Under the pieces are notes generated by a model, which saw nothing but the letters and a program-made list of their open reading frames with translations, was not told the origin of the DNA and did no database searches. From Parafilimonas terrae (lineage in GTDB: Bacteria; Bacteroidota; Bacteroidia; Chitinophagales; Chitinophagaceae), in contig NZ_FOXQ01000010.1 of assembly GCF_900115755.1 (NCBI RefSeq), positions 124,001-188,000 on the forward strand: a DNA stretch of 64,000 nt, in the 5' to 3' direction. A program made the position numbers and the translations under genes. Positions 52,076 through 61,505 of the stretch are shown here, piece by piece (the first letter of the stretch is position 1; each line of letters begins with the position of its first letter).

Positions 52076-53422
52076 TTAAGGCTTCTCAATTAAATTTTCA
52101 TCAATATTATACGCTGCAATTTCATTTAACAATGGTGTTGCTTTAGCATCATCAATCTTAACAATAAAGCTGTCAGCCTCCATAGCAGGAAAAGTATAAA
52201 TTCTTTTTTTACCTACTGTATTGCCGTGCAATTCTTCTACGGTTCCATTATTTAAACGAAGCTGAATAGTGAACGATTTTATTTTCTGGCCTGTGGCAAT
52301 ATCTTCATTCAACACAATACAATTGAGCTTTTGTTTACCATTCAATTGTATGGCATAAGTTGATGAAGCCGCTGCAAACTTTTTATCGGCTAATGCATTA
52401 TCAAAACTTTCATCCCTTAATTTTTTAAACCCGATCAATGCAGCAGAATCATGGACATTAAAATGCCCGTTCCTGTCTGGTGGAACATTCAACAAAAGGT
52501 TTGCTCCTCTCCCAACAGATTTTAAATATAACTGGAACAATTCTTCCGGCGACTTTACTTTTTCATCTTCTTCCGCATGATAAAACCAGCCTGGTCTTAT
52601 GCTCACATCACACTCAGCAGGAATCCACACTTTTCCATTTACATTGCCATGATTTAAAGTATCCTGTTTCGGAGCACCCAAGCCCGGTGTAAAACCAATC
52701 GTATCCAAAGTATTCCAGTTGGGATCGCCTGCAAAACCTTTTTCATTTCCAACCCAGCGTGCATCAGGGCCAATATCGCTGAACACAACTGTATTCGGTG
52801 CAATGCTGCGCATGGTTTGCTTAAAACGTTGCCAGTCATACACCTGCTTTTTTCCATTCGGGCCTTCACCATTGGCACCATCCCACCAAAACTCGAAGAA
52901 AGGGCCGTAATTGCTTACCACTTCTTTCATCATATTTACAAACACATCGTTATAAGCCGGCGTTCCATACTTTGGATGGTTTCTGTCCCACGGCGATAAA
53001 TACACACCCATCTTCAAACCATATTTTTTGCAGCTATCGCTTAGTTCACGTAATACATCGCCCTTGCCGTTTTTCCATTTGCTTTGCGCCACCGTGTGTG
53101 TTGAATATTTACTTGGCCAGAGGCAGAAACCATCATGATGTTTTGCCGTGATGATAATGCCTTTTGCACCGGCTGCTTTTGCAATGCGGCACCATTGCCC
53201 GCAGTCAAGGTCTGTTGGGTTGAACACATCTTCCGGCTCTGTGCCTTTACCCCATTCAAGATCAGTAAATGTATTTGGCCCGAAGTGAACGAAGAGATAG
53301 TAGTCAAGCTTTTGCCATGCCAGTTGCCGTGACGAAGGAATAGGTTGATTAACGACAGGCTGCTGCGCCTGGAGGCCTGCGCAAAAAAAATATGCTGCAG
53401 CGAATAACAGTAGTTTCTTCAT
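52076..53422 (-). CDS. GH29-family alpha-L-fucosidase, secreted
   Basis: 448 residues. A signal peptide ends in LQAQ. The GH29 barrel (25-350) has YYLFVHFGPNTFTD, the substrate-binding HHDGF at 95-99, MGVYLSPWD near 138-146, and the nucleophile Asp181 in FEFWWDGANG. A short C-terminal beta-sandwich follows. It releases alpha-linked fucose. No SusCD pair lies beside it, so it may act with the locus at 1-13100 or on its own. Confidence 0.94.
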   Translation of the reverse strand: MKKLLLFAAAYFFCAGLQAQQPVVNQPIPSSRQLAWQKLDYYLFVHFGPNTFTDLEWGKGTEPEDVFNPTDLDCGQWCRIAKAAGAKGIIITAKHHDGFCLWPSKYSTHTVAQSKWKNGKGDVLRELSDSCKKYGLKMGVYLSPWDRNHPKYGTPAYNDVFVNMMKEVVSNYGPFFEFWWDGANGEGPNGKKQVYDWQRFKQTMRSIAPNTVVFSDIGPDARWVGNEKGFAGDPNWNTLDTIGFTPGLGAPKQDTLNHGNVNGKVWIPAECDVSIRPGWFYHAEEDEKVKSPEELFQLYLKSVGRGANLLLNVPPDRNGHFNVHDSAALIGFKKLRDESFDNALADKKFAAASSTYAIQLNGKQKLNCIVLNEDIATGQKIKSFTIQLRLNNGTVEELHGNTVGKKRIYTFPAMEADSFIVKIDDAKATPLLNEIAAYNIDENLIEKP

Positions 53423-53665
53423 TGCAGCAATTTAACGACTGTTATTTAAAAATTGTCTGAATTATTTTAAAGACAAACGAACTGCGATTAAACATGGTTA
53501 CGTCGCATTACTGTCATCAATATATTTCCATGACAGCCAGAGTTATCTGTTCTATTCTTTGCCTATTATTTTGAATAGTTTTTTTGGGAAATACATTAGA
53601 ATTTAAATCTTTGTCAAGCAATAACTATAAAATACTCTAAACTTAAATTATTTAAAAATTAAGAA

Positions 53666-54304
53666 ATGATGAAAAAATTAGTAGCCCTATCGTGGCCCTT
53701 TTTAATCAGCACAGTATCATACACACAGGCAAATCATTTTCCTAAAGGAGCTTATATGAGTTTTGAGGAAATCAGTAATAAAAATCCATCAAAACAACTG
53801 GAACTTGAAATTATTAAAAGAACCGACTTTGATATTAAAATGAATGGCGGCAACGATTATAAGTTTGAATCTAATAATGGCTCTGTGTCAAAAAAAACTA
53901 TAAAAAAAGAGATATGGGCCTATTCAACCGGTGATACACTTTACATAAATTGCCTGAAATTTTCAATACAGACATGGTATGCCCCAATAATTTCAGATGG
54001 AAAATATTTAATAGTTAAAGCCGGATTGTCTAACTATGCTGCAGAGCAAAAGAAACAATTAAAGACGACTGGCAATGGTTGGAATGCAACTGGTGGTGCA
54101 ATTAATGGGGCAAGATTAGCCACACTCAGATTTTTATATGCAATAGACAAGAATACGCAAAAAGCAATTACAGTAACTTCTGGAGCTATGCAAGACATTC
54201 TGAAAGACAGAAATGATTTGTTGGTGCAGTTTAATGCTGAAACTAAAAAAAACGACGAATTTATCTGCCTCAAATATTTAAAACTTCTTAACAATGATTT
54301 ATAG
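53666..54304 (+). CDS. Hypothetical secreted protein
   Basis: 212 residues. A signal peptide (1-20, VSYTQ) is followed by GAYMSFEEISNKNPS, a phrase common in a group of uncharacterised Bacteroidota proteins (DUF6563-like). A Gly/Ala stretch near 138-150 (WNATGGAINGARLA) may contact the membrane. Base composition is AT-richer than its neighbours. Function unknown. Confidence 0.8.
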   Translation: MMKKLVALSWPFLISTVSYTQANHFPKGAYMSFEEISNKNPSKQLELEIIKRTDFDIKMNGGNDYKFESNNGSVSKKTIKKEIWAYSTGDTLYINCLKFSIQTWYAPIISDGKYLIVKAGLSNYAAEQKKQLKTTGNGWNATGGAINGARLATLRFLYAIDKNTQKAITVTSGAMQDILKDRNDLLVQFNAETKKNDEFICLKYLKLLNNDL

Positions 54305-54432
54305 GTGATTTATTAATGAAGGGGTATTTCAAACTTCAATCAGTTTACCTGACCTACTGGGAATGACGTACAGTGTTGTTGATTGAATGCAACTCTAAAC
54401 AGGCAAGAGCGAAATGGAATAACAACTTCACA

Positions 54433-57400
54433 TTAATTCAAACTCCTGAAATCCACCGGTACTAATTTACTTACACCTGGCTCCTGCATGGTAACGCCAT
54501 AAATAACATCCACCGTGCTCATTGTTGTTTTATTGTGCGTTACAATAATGAACTGTGAGTTATCGCTGAACTGTTGTATCATATTGGTGAACTTGCCCAC
54601 ATTGGCATCATCCAGCGGCGCATCCACTTCATCAAGAATACAGAAAGGCGCAGGTTTAATAAGATAGATGGCAAACAGCAATGCCGTTGCCGTTAAGGTT
54701 TTTTCACCACCGCTTAACTGCGTAATGCTCGATGGCCTTTTACCTTTAGGCTTTGCGACCACATCAACGCCTGTTTCAGCAAGGTTATCGGGATTTTCAA
54801 GTATTAAATCAGCTGTATCTTCTTCAGTAAATAAAGCTTTAAATACGCGCTGGAAATTCTCACGCACTTTATCAAACGTATCACGGAACTGTTGGTTTGC
54901 TGTAGCTTCCACTTCTTCAATAGTTTGCAACAAACTTTCTTTGGCACTTACCAGATCCTGCTTTTGTTCGAGGATAAATTCATAACGTTTTTTCATTTCA
55001 ACAAAAGCTTCAATAGCCGTAGGGTTTACTTCGCCAATATTTTCAAGGCGTTTGCGCATGCGGTCAGATGAAGCCTGTAATTCTTCGGTTGATGAATCCG
55101 ATGTACGTGGTTCGTCAAGAATATCATCGAGGTCAATCTTAAATTCAACATGCAGTCGCTCACGCATGCCTGCAAGGTTTAGTTTCAGCTCGCTCAGCTT
55201 ATCTTTTATTTCCGTTAAAAGCTGGTCTATTATTTCACGGCTTTTTGTTATGTGACGCAATGAACTTTCCTTTTCCTGCAAGGCATTGCGCTGATGATAA
55301 TAAGCTGCATCCGCCTCATTCAGCTTCTTCTCTTCCACTTCTTTTGTGCGCAATAAAGTATGCACAGTTTCTTCTGTTGAAGCAAGCGTTTCTGCGCTTT
55401 CTGTTATCTGGCCGCTCACTTCTTCCAATTGCGTTTTATTCTGTTCTATTTGCGTATGCAGTTCTTTCAACTGGTTTTGTTTATAATTTACTTCCTGCTG
55501 CAATGCACCCAGTTTGCTTTGCAAACGTGTAAATGCAAGGTTCGTTTCGTTAAACACGCCAGATACAGCGCGGTATTCCTGTTCGGCAATTTTATAAGCT
55601 TCCTCCGCTTCTTTAATTGCAGTTGTAGTGGCATTTAATTCTTCATTCAGTAAAATAAATTCTTCACGCAATTTTTCTACAATGTCCTGCTCACCTTCCA
55701 GGCGGCCCTGCATATCATCTAATTGATTAGCTGCATTCTGCTGTGTATTTTGCAGGTTTTCCATTTTGTTGCGCGCAGCAAAAAGATTATTGGTGAGTTG
55801 GTTTATTTCATTCTCTGTTTGTTTGATGAGATTTTCCTTCAACTGCTCGTTATAACCAATTACTTCGTTGTGTTTTTGCTGAATAGCAGTCTTTAATTCA
55901 TTCACTATTTTTTCCTGCGCCGCAATTTCTTCCCGCATCTTTTCAAGGTTTTTTGCACGGCCTATTCTTTTACCTTCAAATAAACCAACACTGCCGCCGC
56001 TTAACGTGTACTCTCCTTTCACATATTTACCAGAACGTTCCAGCACCACCACATCATCGCCGGCATTGTTTACCGCGTCTTCATTCTCTGCAATAAATAC
56101 ATTGCCCAATAAATATTCTGCAAGCTTTTTATATTGTTCATCCACTTCAATCACATCCATTGCTTTAATGGTATGTTCCGGCTGCTGCGCATTTATATTG
56201 ATATTGGCAATTTTATCAAGCAATAAAAAATTCGCTTTTCCTTTTTTGTTTTTATCGAGGAGTTCTACAGCCTGCAAACCTTCCTGCAGGTTGTTTACAA
56301 TATAATAATTAAGATAAGGCGTTAACACATTTTCCAGTGCAGTCCTGTATTCCTGCTGCACATAAATTATATCTGAAAGAATCGGCGCTTTTGAATTCCA
56401 TTGACCATTATTGTGCAGAAATTTCACGCTTTCAGGATAGCCTTCCATTGAATCCACAAGGCTCTTCAGCAAATCGTGTTCATTACGTTTTGCATCATAC
56501 TTACGGTTTTCTTCAGTAAGCTTTGCCCGCAACGATTCCAGCTCGCTTTGAGATTGTAATATCTGTTGTCTTGTTAATTCATGCTGCTCTTTTAACTGCT
56601 GTAAAGTTTGCTGCCTTTCCTCAAGGTCCTGCGCTTTGGCAGCCACTTCTGTTTCCAGTTGCTGTACCTGGTAAGAGCGGTTTTGTTGTTCCTGTTCAAC
56701 CTGTGCTATACTTCTCTGTAAATTATGAATAGATGTTTCCGCTACAGCCAGTTTTTTTTCTGCATCAAATTGCCTGCGTTGTGTTTGCAGGTGAGCGCTG
56801 CGCACTTTATCTGTTGATGAACGTTTCTCATCAAGTAAAGTGCGTTTGGCATCTGTTTCCGTGCGTGTTACATCAAGCTTTTCTTTCAGTTGCTGCAATG
56901 CTTCTTCTTCTTGCTGATACTGCAATTGCGTATATTGAATGGAATCTTCAATATTCTTCAACTGACCTGTAGCGCGTTCCAAAAATTCTTTTAAAGAAGC
57001 ATCTTTTTCTTTTAAATAATGCAGGCTTTGCGATGCAAGGTTTTTTTCATTTTCTTTCGTACGCAATTGCTGCACCAGCTCATTAAAATTATGTTGTTGT
57101 TCCTGTAAAGCTTTTTCCTGTTCAAGAAAATCAACGCGGTCTTTTTCCAGTGCAGCTTCACCGGTTGCTATTTCAGCATCCAGGGCATGCTTTTTATCTG
57201 TTTCATCTTCCTGCTGTTTGTTGAGATCTTTATAAGTAAGATTAAAACCTTCCAATGCAGCCTTAGCCAGTTCAATGGAAACCAGCTTATATTCTTTCTT
57301 TATTTCATGATATTTCTCTGCTTTTTTAGCCTGGCTTTCTACAACTTTTAACTGGTTTTGAATTTCGAATAACAAGTCTTCAATCCTGTTTAAATCGCCT

Positions 57401-57954
57401 TCTGTTGCATCCAGTTTTTGTTTGGCTTCTTTCTTTCTCGTTTTATAGATAGTGATGCCCGCAGCCTGCTCCAGCATACGGCGGCGGCTGTTATCTTTAT
57501 CACGGATGATATCATCCACCATGCCCAGTTCAATAATAGCATAGCTATCATTACTTACACCGGTATCGAGAAAGAGGTTATGAATATCTTTTAAACGGCA
57601 GGCAACATCATTTAAACGATATTCGCTTTCGCCGTTTTTAAAGAAGCGGCGGGTAACGGTTACTTCATTAAATTCTGTAGGAAGCAGATTTTTTGTATTC
57701 TCAAAAGTGAGGCTTACTTCTGCAAGGCCGCTGGCCGAACGGGTTTTGGAACCATTAAAAACCAGGGCTTCCAGGTTTTCACTTCTTAGCTGCGAAATTT
57801 TTTGTTCGCCAATTACCCAGCGAATGGAATCGATGATATTGCTTTTGCCACAACCATTCGGCCCAATAATGCCCGTAATACCTTCATCAAAATTCAGGAT
57901 GGTTTTATCGGCAAAGCTTTTAAAACCTTTTATTTCAAGCTGCTTAAGTTTCAT
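54433..57954 (-). CDS. smc: Chromosome segregation SMC ATPase
   Basis: 1173 residues from the ATG at 57954; the longer frame starts with TTG at 57996 and adds 14 residues unlike SMC. The N-terminal head has LKQLEIKGFKSFADKT and Walker A GPNGCGKS (31-38). Two long coiled coils flank a hinge (about 510-660). The C-terminal head has the signature LSGGEKTLTATALLFAIY and Walker B FCILDEVDAPLDD. SMC forms a DNA-entrapping ring that organises chromosomes with ScpA/ScpB, which are not in the window. Confidence 0.97.
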   Translation of the reverse strand: MKLKQLEIKGFKSFADKTILNFDEGITGIIGPNGCGKSNIIDSIRWVIGEQKISQLRSENLEALVFNGSKTRSASGLAEVSLTFENTKNLLPTEFNEVTVTRRFFKNGESEYRLNDVACRLKDIHNLFLDTGVSNDSYAIIELGMVDDIIRDKDNSRRRMLEQAAGITIYKTRKKEAKQKLDATEGDLNRIEDLLFEIQNQLKVVESQAKKAEKYHEIKKEYKLVSIELAKAALEGFNLTYKDLNKQQEDETDKKHALDAEIATGEAALEKDRVDFLEQEKALQEQQHNFNELVQQLRTKENEKNLASQSLHYLKEKDASLKEFLERATGQLKNIEDSIQYTQLQYQQEEEALQQLKEKLDVTRTETDAKRTLLDEKRSSTDKVRSAHLQTQRRQFDAEKKLAVAETSIHNLQRSIAQVEQEQQNRSYQVQQLETEVAAKAQDLEERQQTLQQLKEQHELTRQQILQSQSELESLRAKLTEENRKYDAKRNEHDLLKSLVDSMEGYPESVKFLHNNGQWNSKAPILSDIIYVQQEYRTALENVLTPYLNYYIVNNLQEGLQAVELLDKNKKGKANFLLLDKIANININAQQPEHTIKAMDVIEVDEQYKKLAEYLLGNVFIAENEDAVNNAGDDVVVLERSGKYVKGEYTLSGGSVGLFEGKRIGRAKNLEKMREEIAAQEKIVNELKTAIQQKHNEVIGYNEQLKENLIKQTENEINQLTNNLFAARNKMENLQNTQQNAANQLDDMQGRLEGEQDIVEKLREEFILLNEELNATTTAIKEAEEAYKIAEQEYRAVSGVFNETNLAFTRLQSKLGALQQEVNYKQNQLKELHTQIEQNKTQLEEVSGQITESAETLASTEETVHTLLRTKEVEEKKLNEADAAYYHQRNALQEKESSLRHITKSREIIDQLLTEIKDKLSELKLNLAGMRERLHVEFKIDLDDILDEPRTSDSSTEELQASSDRMRKRLENIGEVNPTAIEAFVEMKKRYEFILEQKQDLVSAKESLLQTIEEVEATANQQFRDTFDKVRENFQRVFKALFTEEDTADLILENPDNLAETGVDVVAKPKGKRPSSITQLSGGEKTLTATALLFAIYLIKPAPFCILDEVDAPLDDANVGKFTNMIQQFSDNSQFIIVTHNKTTMSTVDVIYGVTMQEPGVSKLVPVDFRSLN

Positions 57955-58344
57955 CTGTTCATTTTTTATTTTTAACCAGGCAAGTTGCCCGCCCAATAAA
58001 CATCCCCTCGTGTGTCAAAATTTTATATGGGCGTTTCATACCTTAAAAATTTACTTACTAATAACGAATCGAAATAGAATATCCGTATATATACAAAATG
58101 TGCCTGCGAACATAAGTATAATTACAGAGGCCTAAATTCACACAATTTGCACTGTGGAGAAATGGTGGAAAGAAGAAAATAATAATTGCCTGATTTAATA
58201 CTGTTGATTTGGAGGAAAATTGTAAATAATCAATATTCAATAAACAACAATCAATACCCGATTATAAAATGTACGCAAAATGATTATTGAATATTTCTTT
58301 TCAAAACGTTCAATAAATCAATGCACAATAATCACCGCCTGATT
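57955..58344. other. 390-bp intergenic region upstream of smc
   Basis: No gene is supported. It holds the smc promoter and an AT-rich 12-bp perfect inverted repeat (58232-58243 with 58284-58295, 40-base loop) that could mark the end of the polysaccharide operon. No U-tract terminator is seen. Confidence 0.4.
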
Positions 58345-59859
58345 TTATAAACGCCCCACCCTTACCTGCGAGGCCATTTGTTCGAATGAAAGCTTTGTAT
58401 TAATGCGCCGTTTATCTGACCATTGCGGGTAAACAAACCGTATGGCAAGTGCAAAAATTATGCTTACGGTGTACCAGATACTGGTATCCCAGAGGTTGCT
58501 TACAAACAATGCCGCTATCATCATAATTAAATAGCTTAACCCCGGCGCTGCCAGCACCATATCCTGCCGGTCGAGGGAAAATTTGTATAAACGATATGAC
58601 CATTTTATAACAAACAACACAAATGCTATATAAAGCAAAGCAGCAATTAAACCGTATTCAACAGCGGCTTCAAGATAAGTGTTGTGCATAATCCTGTCTT
58701 CCACCATAGCAGGTGCATACCGCGCCACCGCCGCAATAGAGGCCGTTTCATCGCCGCCCATGCCAAAAATAGGAGACGTACTAAGCGCCTGTGCGCCGGC
58801 AGACCAGTAATAAGTACGGTCGCCGCCACCTTCTGTATCGGTCATGTAAATAGCACGCTGCAACGTGGGGGAGTTAAGCGACAGCAACAAGGCTATGACA
58901 GCGCCGATAAAACATACAGAAACAATAACAAACTGGAAATCGATTTTCCGCCTTACCAGGTGAATATAAACGCCAACAGCGCAAAGTATCATGAATGAAA
59001 GCAGGCCGTTTCTTGAACCCATCATCATAATCATAATGCCAACCAAAACAATTGTTCCAAACGCGAAGAAACGCGTAAAGAAGCCAATATTGGGTTTGCG
59101 GCTGAACAGCGTTATAAACATATAAATGGACAAGGCGCATAAAGTTGAAGTAAATGTGCCGTGATGCACATCGCCCAACTGTAAAGTGCCCGAATAGCCT
59201 GCACCGTTCTGCACCCTTCCGTTCAGCAATAAATTGAGGCCTAAAGGAATGATGATAAAAGGCATACAGCGCCGCGTGTATTCGGGAATCTTATAAAGTG
59301 TTTCTTTTGGATAATTAATGAGCACCCTCAGGAAAAACAGGTAAAAAACCAGTTTTATCATCTTGACAATACTATGAAAAGCAGCCGCATTTTTTCCGGT
59401 TCCTGCGGGAAGGCCCTCAAAATTTTGGGGATGCTGGTAATAAACAAAAATGCCCATGAAAACAAAAACCAGGAAGAACAGGTAAATGATTGAAAACCGG
59501 AACGGGACCATTTTACTCTTTTGAGAAAGCAAGTCCCAGGCAAGTATGGGCGCTATGGTGGCAATGGTTAAACTTTCTGCGTAAGAAGCATCAGCAGTTC
59601 CCACACCCGATGTAGCGGTATCGGTAAATGCACCCTGAGATAATGAAATAGTCATAAACATCGGGTACATAAAAGCACGGTCGTATAAAACCAAAGGAAT
59701 GGTAAGCAAAACCAGCGGCGCTGAAGTTAAATTAATCAGCGAGATATAAAGTGTAAGGCCTATCGCACACAGTATCCCAAGAAATAATAATTCTTTTCCG
59801 CCAACATAAATACCGCTGCCATGCGATTGTTGTAAATTATTTGAATATCCTCCGTACAT
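58345..59859 (-). CDS. O-antigen ligase / polysaccharide polymerase-like membrane protein
   Basis: 504 residues with about 11-12 membrane helices. The large periplasmic loop between late helices has GGGDRTYYWSAGAQALSTSPIFGMGGDE, then HNTYLEAAVEYGLIAALLYIAF, the Wzy_C/ligase pattern with the key His. It joins or polymerises undecaprenyl-linked glycans at the outer face of the inner membrane. It is third in a minus-strand cluster after the kinase and the flippase, 46 bp from the latter. Confidence 0.9.
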   Translation of the reverse strand: MYGGYSNNLQQSHGSGIYVGGKELLFLGILCAIGLTLYISLINLTSAPLVLLTIPLVLYDRAFMYPMFMTISLSQGAFTDTATSGVGTADASYAESLTIATIAPILAWDLLSQKSKMVPFRFSIIYLFFLVFVFMGIFVYYQHPQNFEGLPAGTGKNAAAFHSIVKMIKLVFYLFFLRVLINYPKETLYKIPEYTRRCMPFIIIPLGLNLLLNGRVQNGAGYSGTLQLGDVHHGTFTSTLCALSIYMFITLFSRKPNIGFFTRFFAFGTIVLVGIMIMMMGSRNGLLSFMILCAVGVYIHLVRRKIDFQFVIVSVCFIGAVIALLLSLNSPTLQRAIYMTDTEGGGDRTYYWSAGAQALSTSPIFGMGGDETASIAAVARYAPAMVEDRIMHNTYLEAAVEYGLIAALLYIAFVLFVIKWSYRLYKFSLDRQDMVLAAPGLSYLIMMIAALFVSNLWDTSIWYTVSIIFALAIRFVYPQWSDKRRINTKLSFEQMASQVRVGRL

Positions 59860-59905
59860 GCGGCAATAAAATTATTTAATTGTAAATAATACTATCTGCT
59901 AATTT

Positions 59906-61420
59906 TTATTGTTCCTGGCCTGTAATTATTGACTGGTCTTTTTGCTTCTTTTTCTTCTTCTTAAACATCTGCAAAAAATCTTTTTGTATATACACTATAT
60001 CACTGCCAAGCAATTTAGGCTTCCTGATAAATGCAGCCAGCGCAGCTACGCCTGTTACAGAACATAACACTGAAAATGCAATAATTTCATCAGCAATAAA
60101 TATATGTAATAAGCGGTAAAGCAAATAAGCCGGAATTACCCAGCATATACTCAGTAAAACGCCATTATAATAAGGCCTGAATACCAGCGATTGCCAGTCG
60201 TTTTGAAAAATTCTTTTTCTAACAATGGCAATCATTATTACGTAAGAAATTAAAGTGGAAACAAAAATGCTCCAGCTAATGCCCGTTAAACCTGCTGATA
60301 CATAACCTATATAAATAAGCACACAAATGATAACAGAATTTTGAACCTTTCTGATGAGATTAAGCCTTATTAAACCATGCACCCGCATCAAGGTATCACC
60401 AAGGCTTGCCGTTGTGCGCAAGGGTAAGTTGAGAAAAAATACCTGCAGCAACGGAACAGCATCCAGCCATTTTCTTCCCAATAATATAAGCACAACCTGT
60501 TTACTGAAAATGACAAGAAAAACTGTTAGCGGAACAAGCGCAGAATTAATTAATGAAAGCGATTTCGAAAATACTTTATATGTTCCTTTTTCATTGTCGT
60601 TTTTCTTTACCATGGCCGGCATCATTACCCGCTGCACCATGTCGTAAAAAAAGCGCTGGGGAATATTCATGATGCGGAAACTCCGGTCGAAAACGCCTAA
60701 TACGGCGGCGCTTACGAGCTTGCCCACTTCCAGTATAATCCCAAAATTTACGATGTAATTATTCACGCGGATAAGCGTTAAGCCGGAACCATAACCAATT
60801 AAATCTTTCCAGTGCTTTTTTGTAAAACCAAGCTTAAGCGGCAAGGGATAATAAAATAAAAGTGTGAGCAACTCTGCGCCGAAATAAAATATCTGCGACC
60901 AAACGAGCGACATTACACCAAAACCTTTGTAAGCCAGGATAATTCCCAGCACGTTTGATAAAAGCAGCATTACACCATCTGCAACAAAAATTTTTTTGAA
61001 CCTGAAATTCTTTTGCAGCATGGCGAAAGATGGCGAATACATAGCGGCAAACCAAAAGATAACGCTGAATATGCGCAGTGATGATGTAAGCTGCGGTTCA
61101 TTATAAAATTCTGCAGCAAATGGCGCAAGAATAAAAATAGCTATGTAGATAATGGCTGCCAGCAACATGCTTGAAAAAAATGCCGCATTTACGTGCTGCT
61201 TTTCTGTTTCTTTTCGCTGAAGCAAAGCATCGCCCATACCGCCATCGCCAATCATGTTGCCGAAATTCATGAAAGAATTAAGCAGTGCGAAAATACCAAG
61301 CTCAGATTTTTGCAGCAGCCTTGCCATAACTGCATAATAGCCAAACTGGGAAAATACCTTAACACACACATTAAGCATTTGCCAGGCACCGGATTGTATA
61401 ACCTGCTTTTTTTTAACCAT
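59906..61420 (-). CDS. Polysaccharide flippase, WzxC/MOP type
   Basis: 504 residues with about 14 membrane helices. Typical segments are GAWQMLNVCVKVFSQFGYYAVMARLL, DGGMGDALLQRK and MLQKNFRFKKIFVADG. It moves lipid-linked polysaccharide units across the inner membrane. It lies between the autokinase and ligase genes. The tail is a run of lysines (MFKKKKKKQKDQS). Confidence 0.93.
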   Translation of the reverse strand: MVKKKQVIQSGAWQMLNVCVKVFSQFGYYAVMARLLQKSELGIFALLNSFMNFGNMIGDGGMGDALLQRKETEKQHVNAAFFSSMLLAAIIYIAIFILAPFAAEFYNEPQLTSSLRIFSVIFWFAAMYSPSFAMLQKNFRFKKIFVADGVMLLLSNVLGIILAYKGFGVMSLVWSQIFYFGAELLTLLFYYPLPLKLGFTKKHWKDLIGYGSGLTLIRVNNYIVNFGIILEVGKLVSAAVLGVFDRSFRIMNIPQRFFYDMVQRVMMPAMVKKNDNEKGTYKVFSKSLSLINSALVPLTVFLVIFSKQVVLILLGRKWLDAVPLLQVFFLNLPLRTTASLGDTLMRVHGLIRLNLIRKVQNSVIICVLIYIGYVSAGLTGISWSIFVSTLISYVIMIAIVRKRIFQNDWQSLVFRPYYNGVLLSICWVIPAYLLYRLLHIFIADEIIAFSVLCSVTGVAALAAFIRKPKLLGSDIVYIQKDFLQMFKKKKKKQKDQSIITGQEQ

Positions 61421-61448
61421 GGGCTTTATACGGCCTTAAGAACGAATA

Positions 61449-61480
61449 TGCCACAAGCTTGTATAAGCAAGCTTATGGCA
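61449..61480 (-). terminator. Hairpin between the autokinase and flippase genes
   Basis: TGCCACAAGCTTG (61449-61461) pairs with CAAGCTTATGGCA (61468-61480), 12 of 13 pairs, loop of 6. No U-run follows, so it more likely tunes expression or message stability inside the operon. Confidence 0.5.
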
Positions 61481-61505
61481 ATATGTAAGTTGAATTAATT
61501 TTATA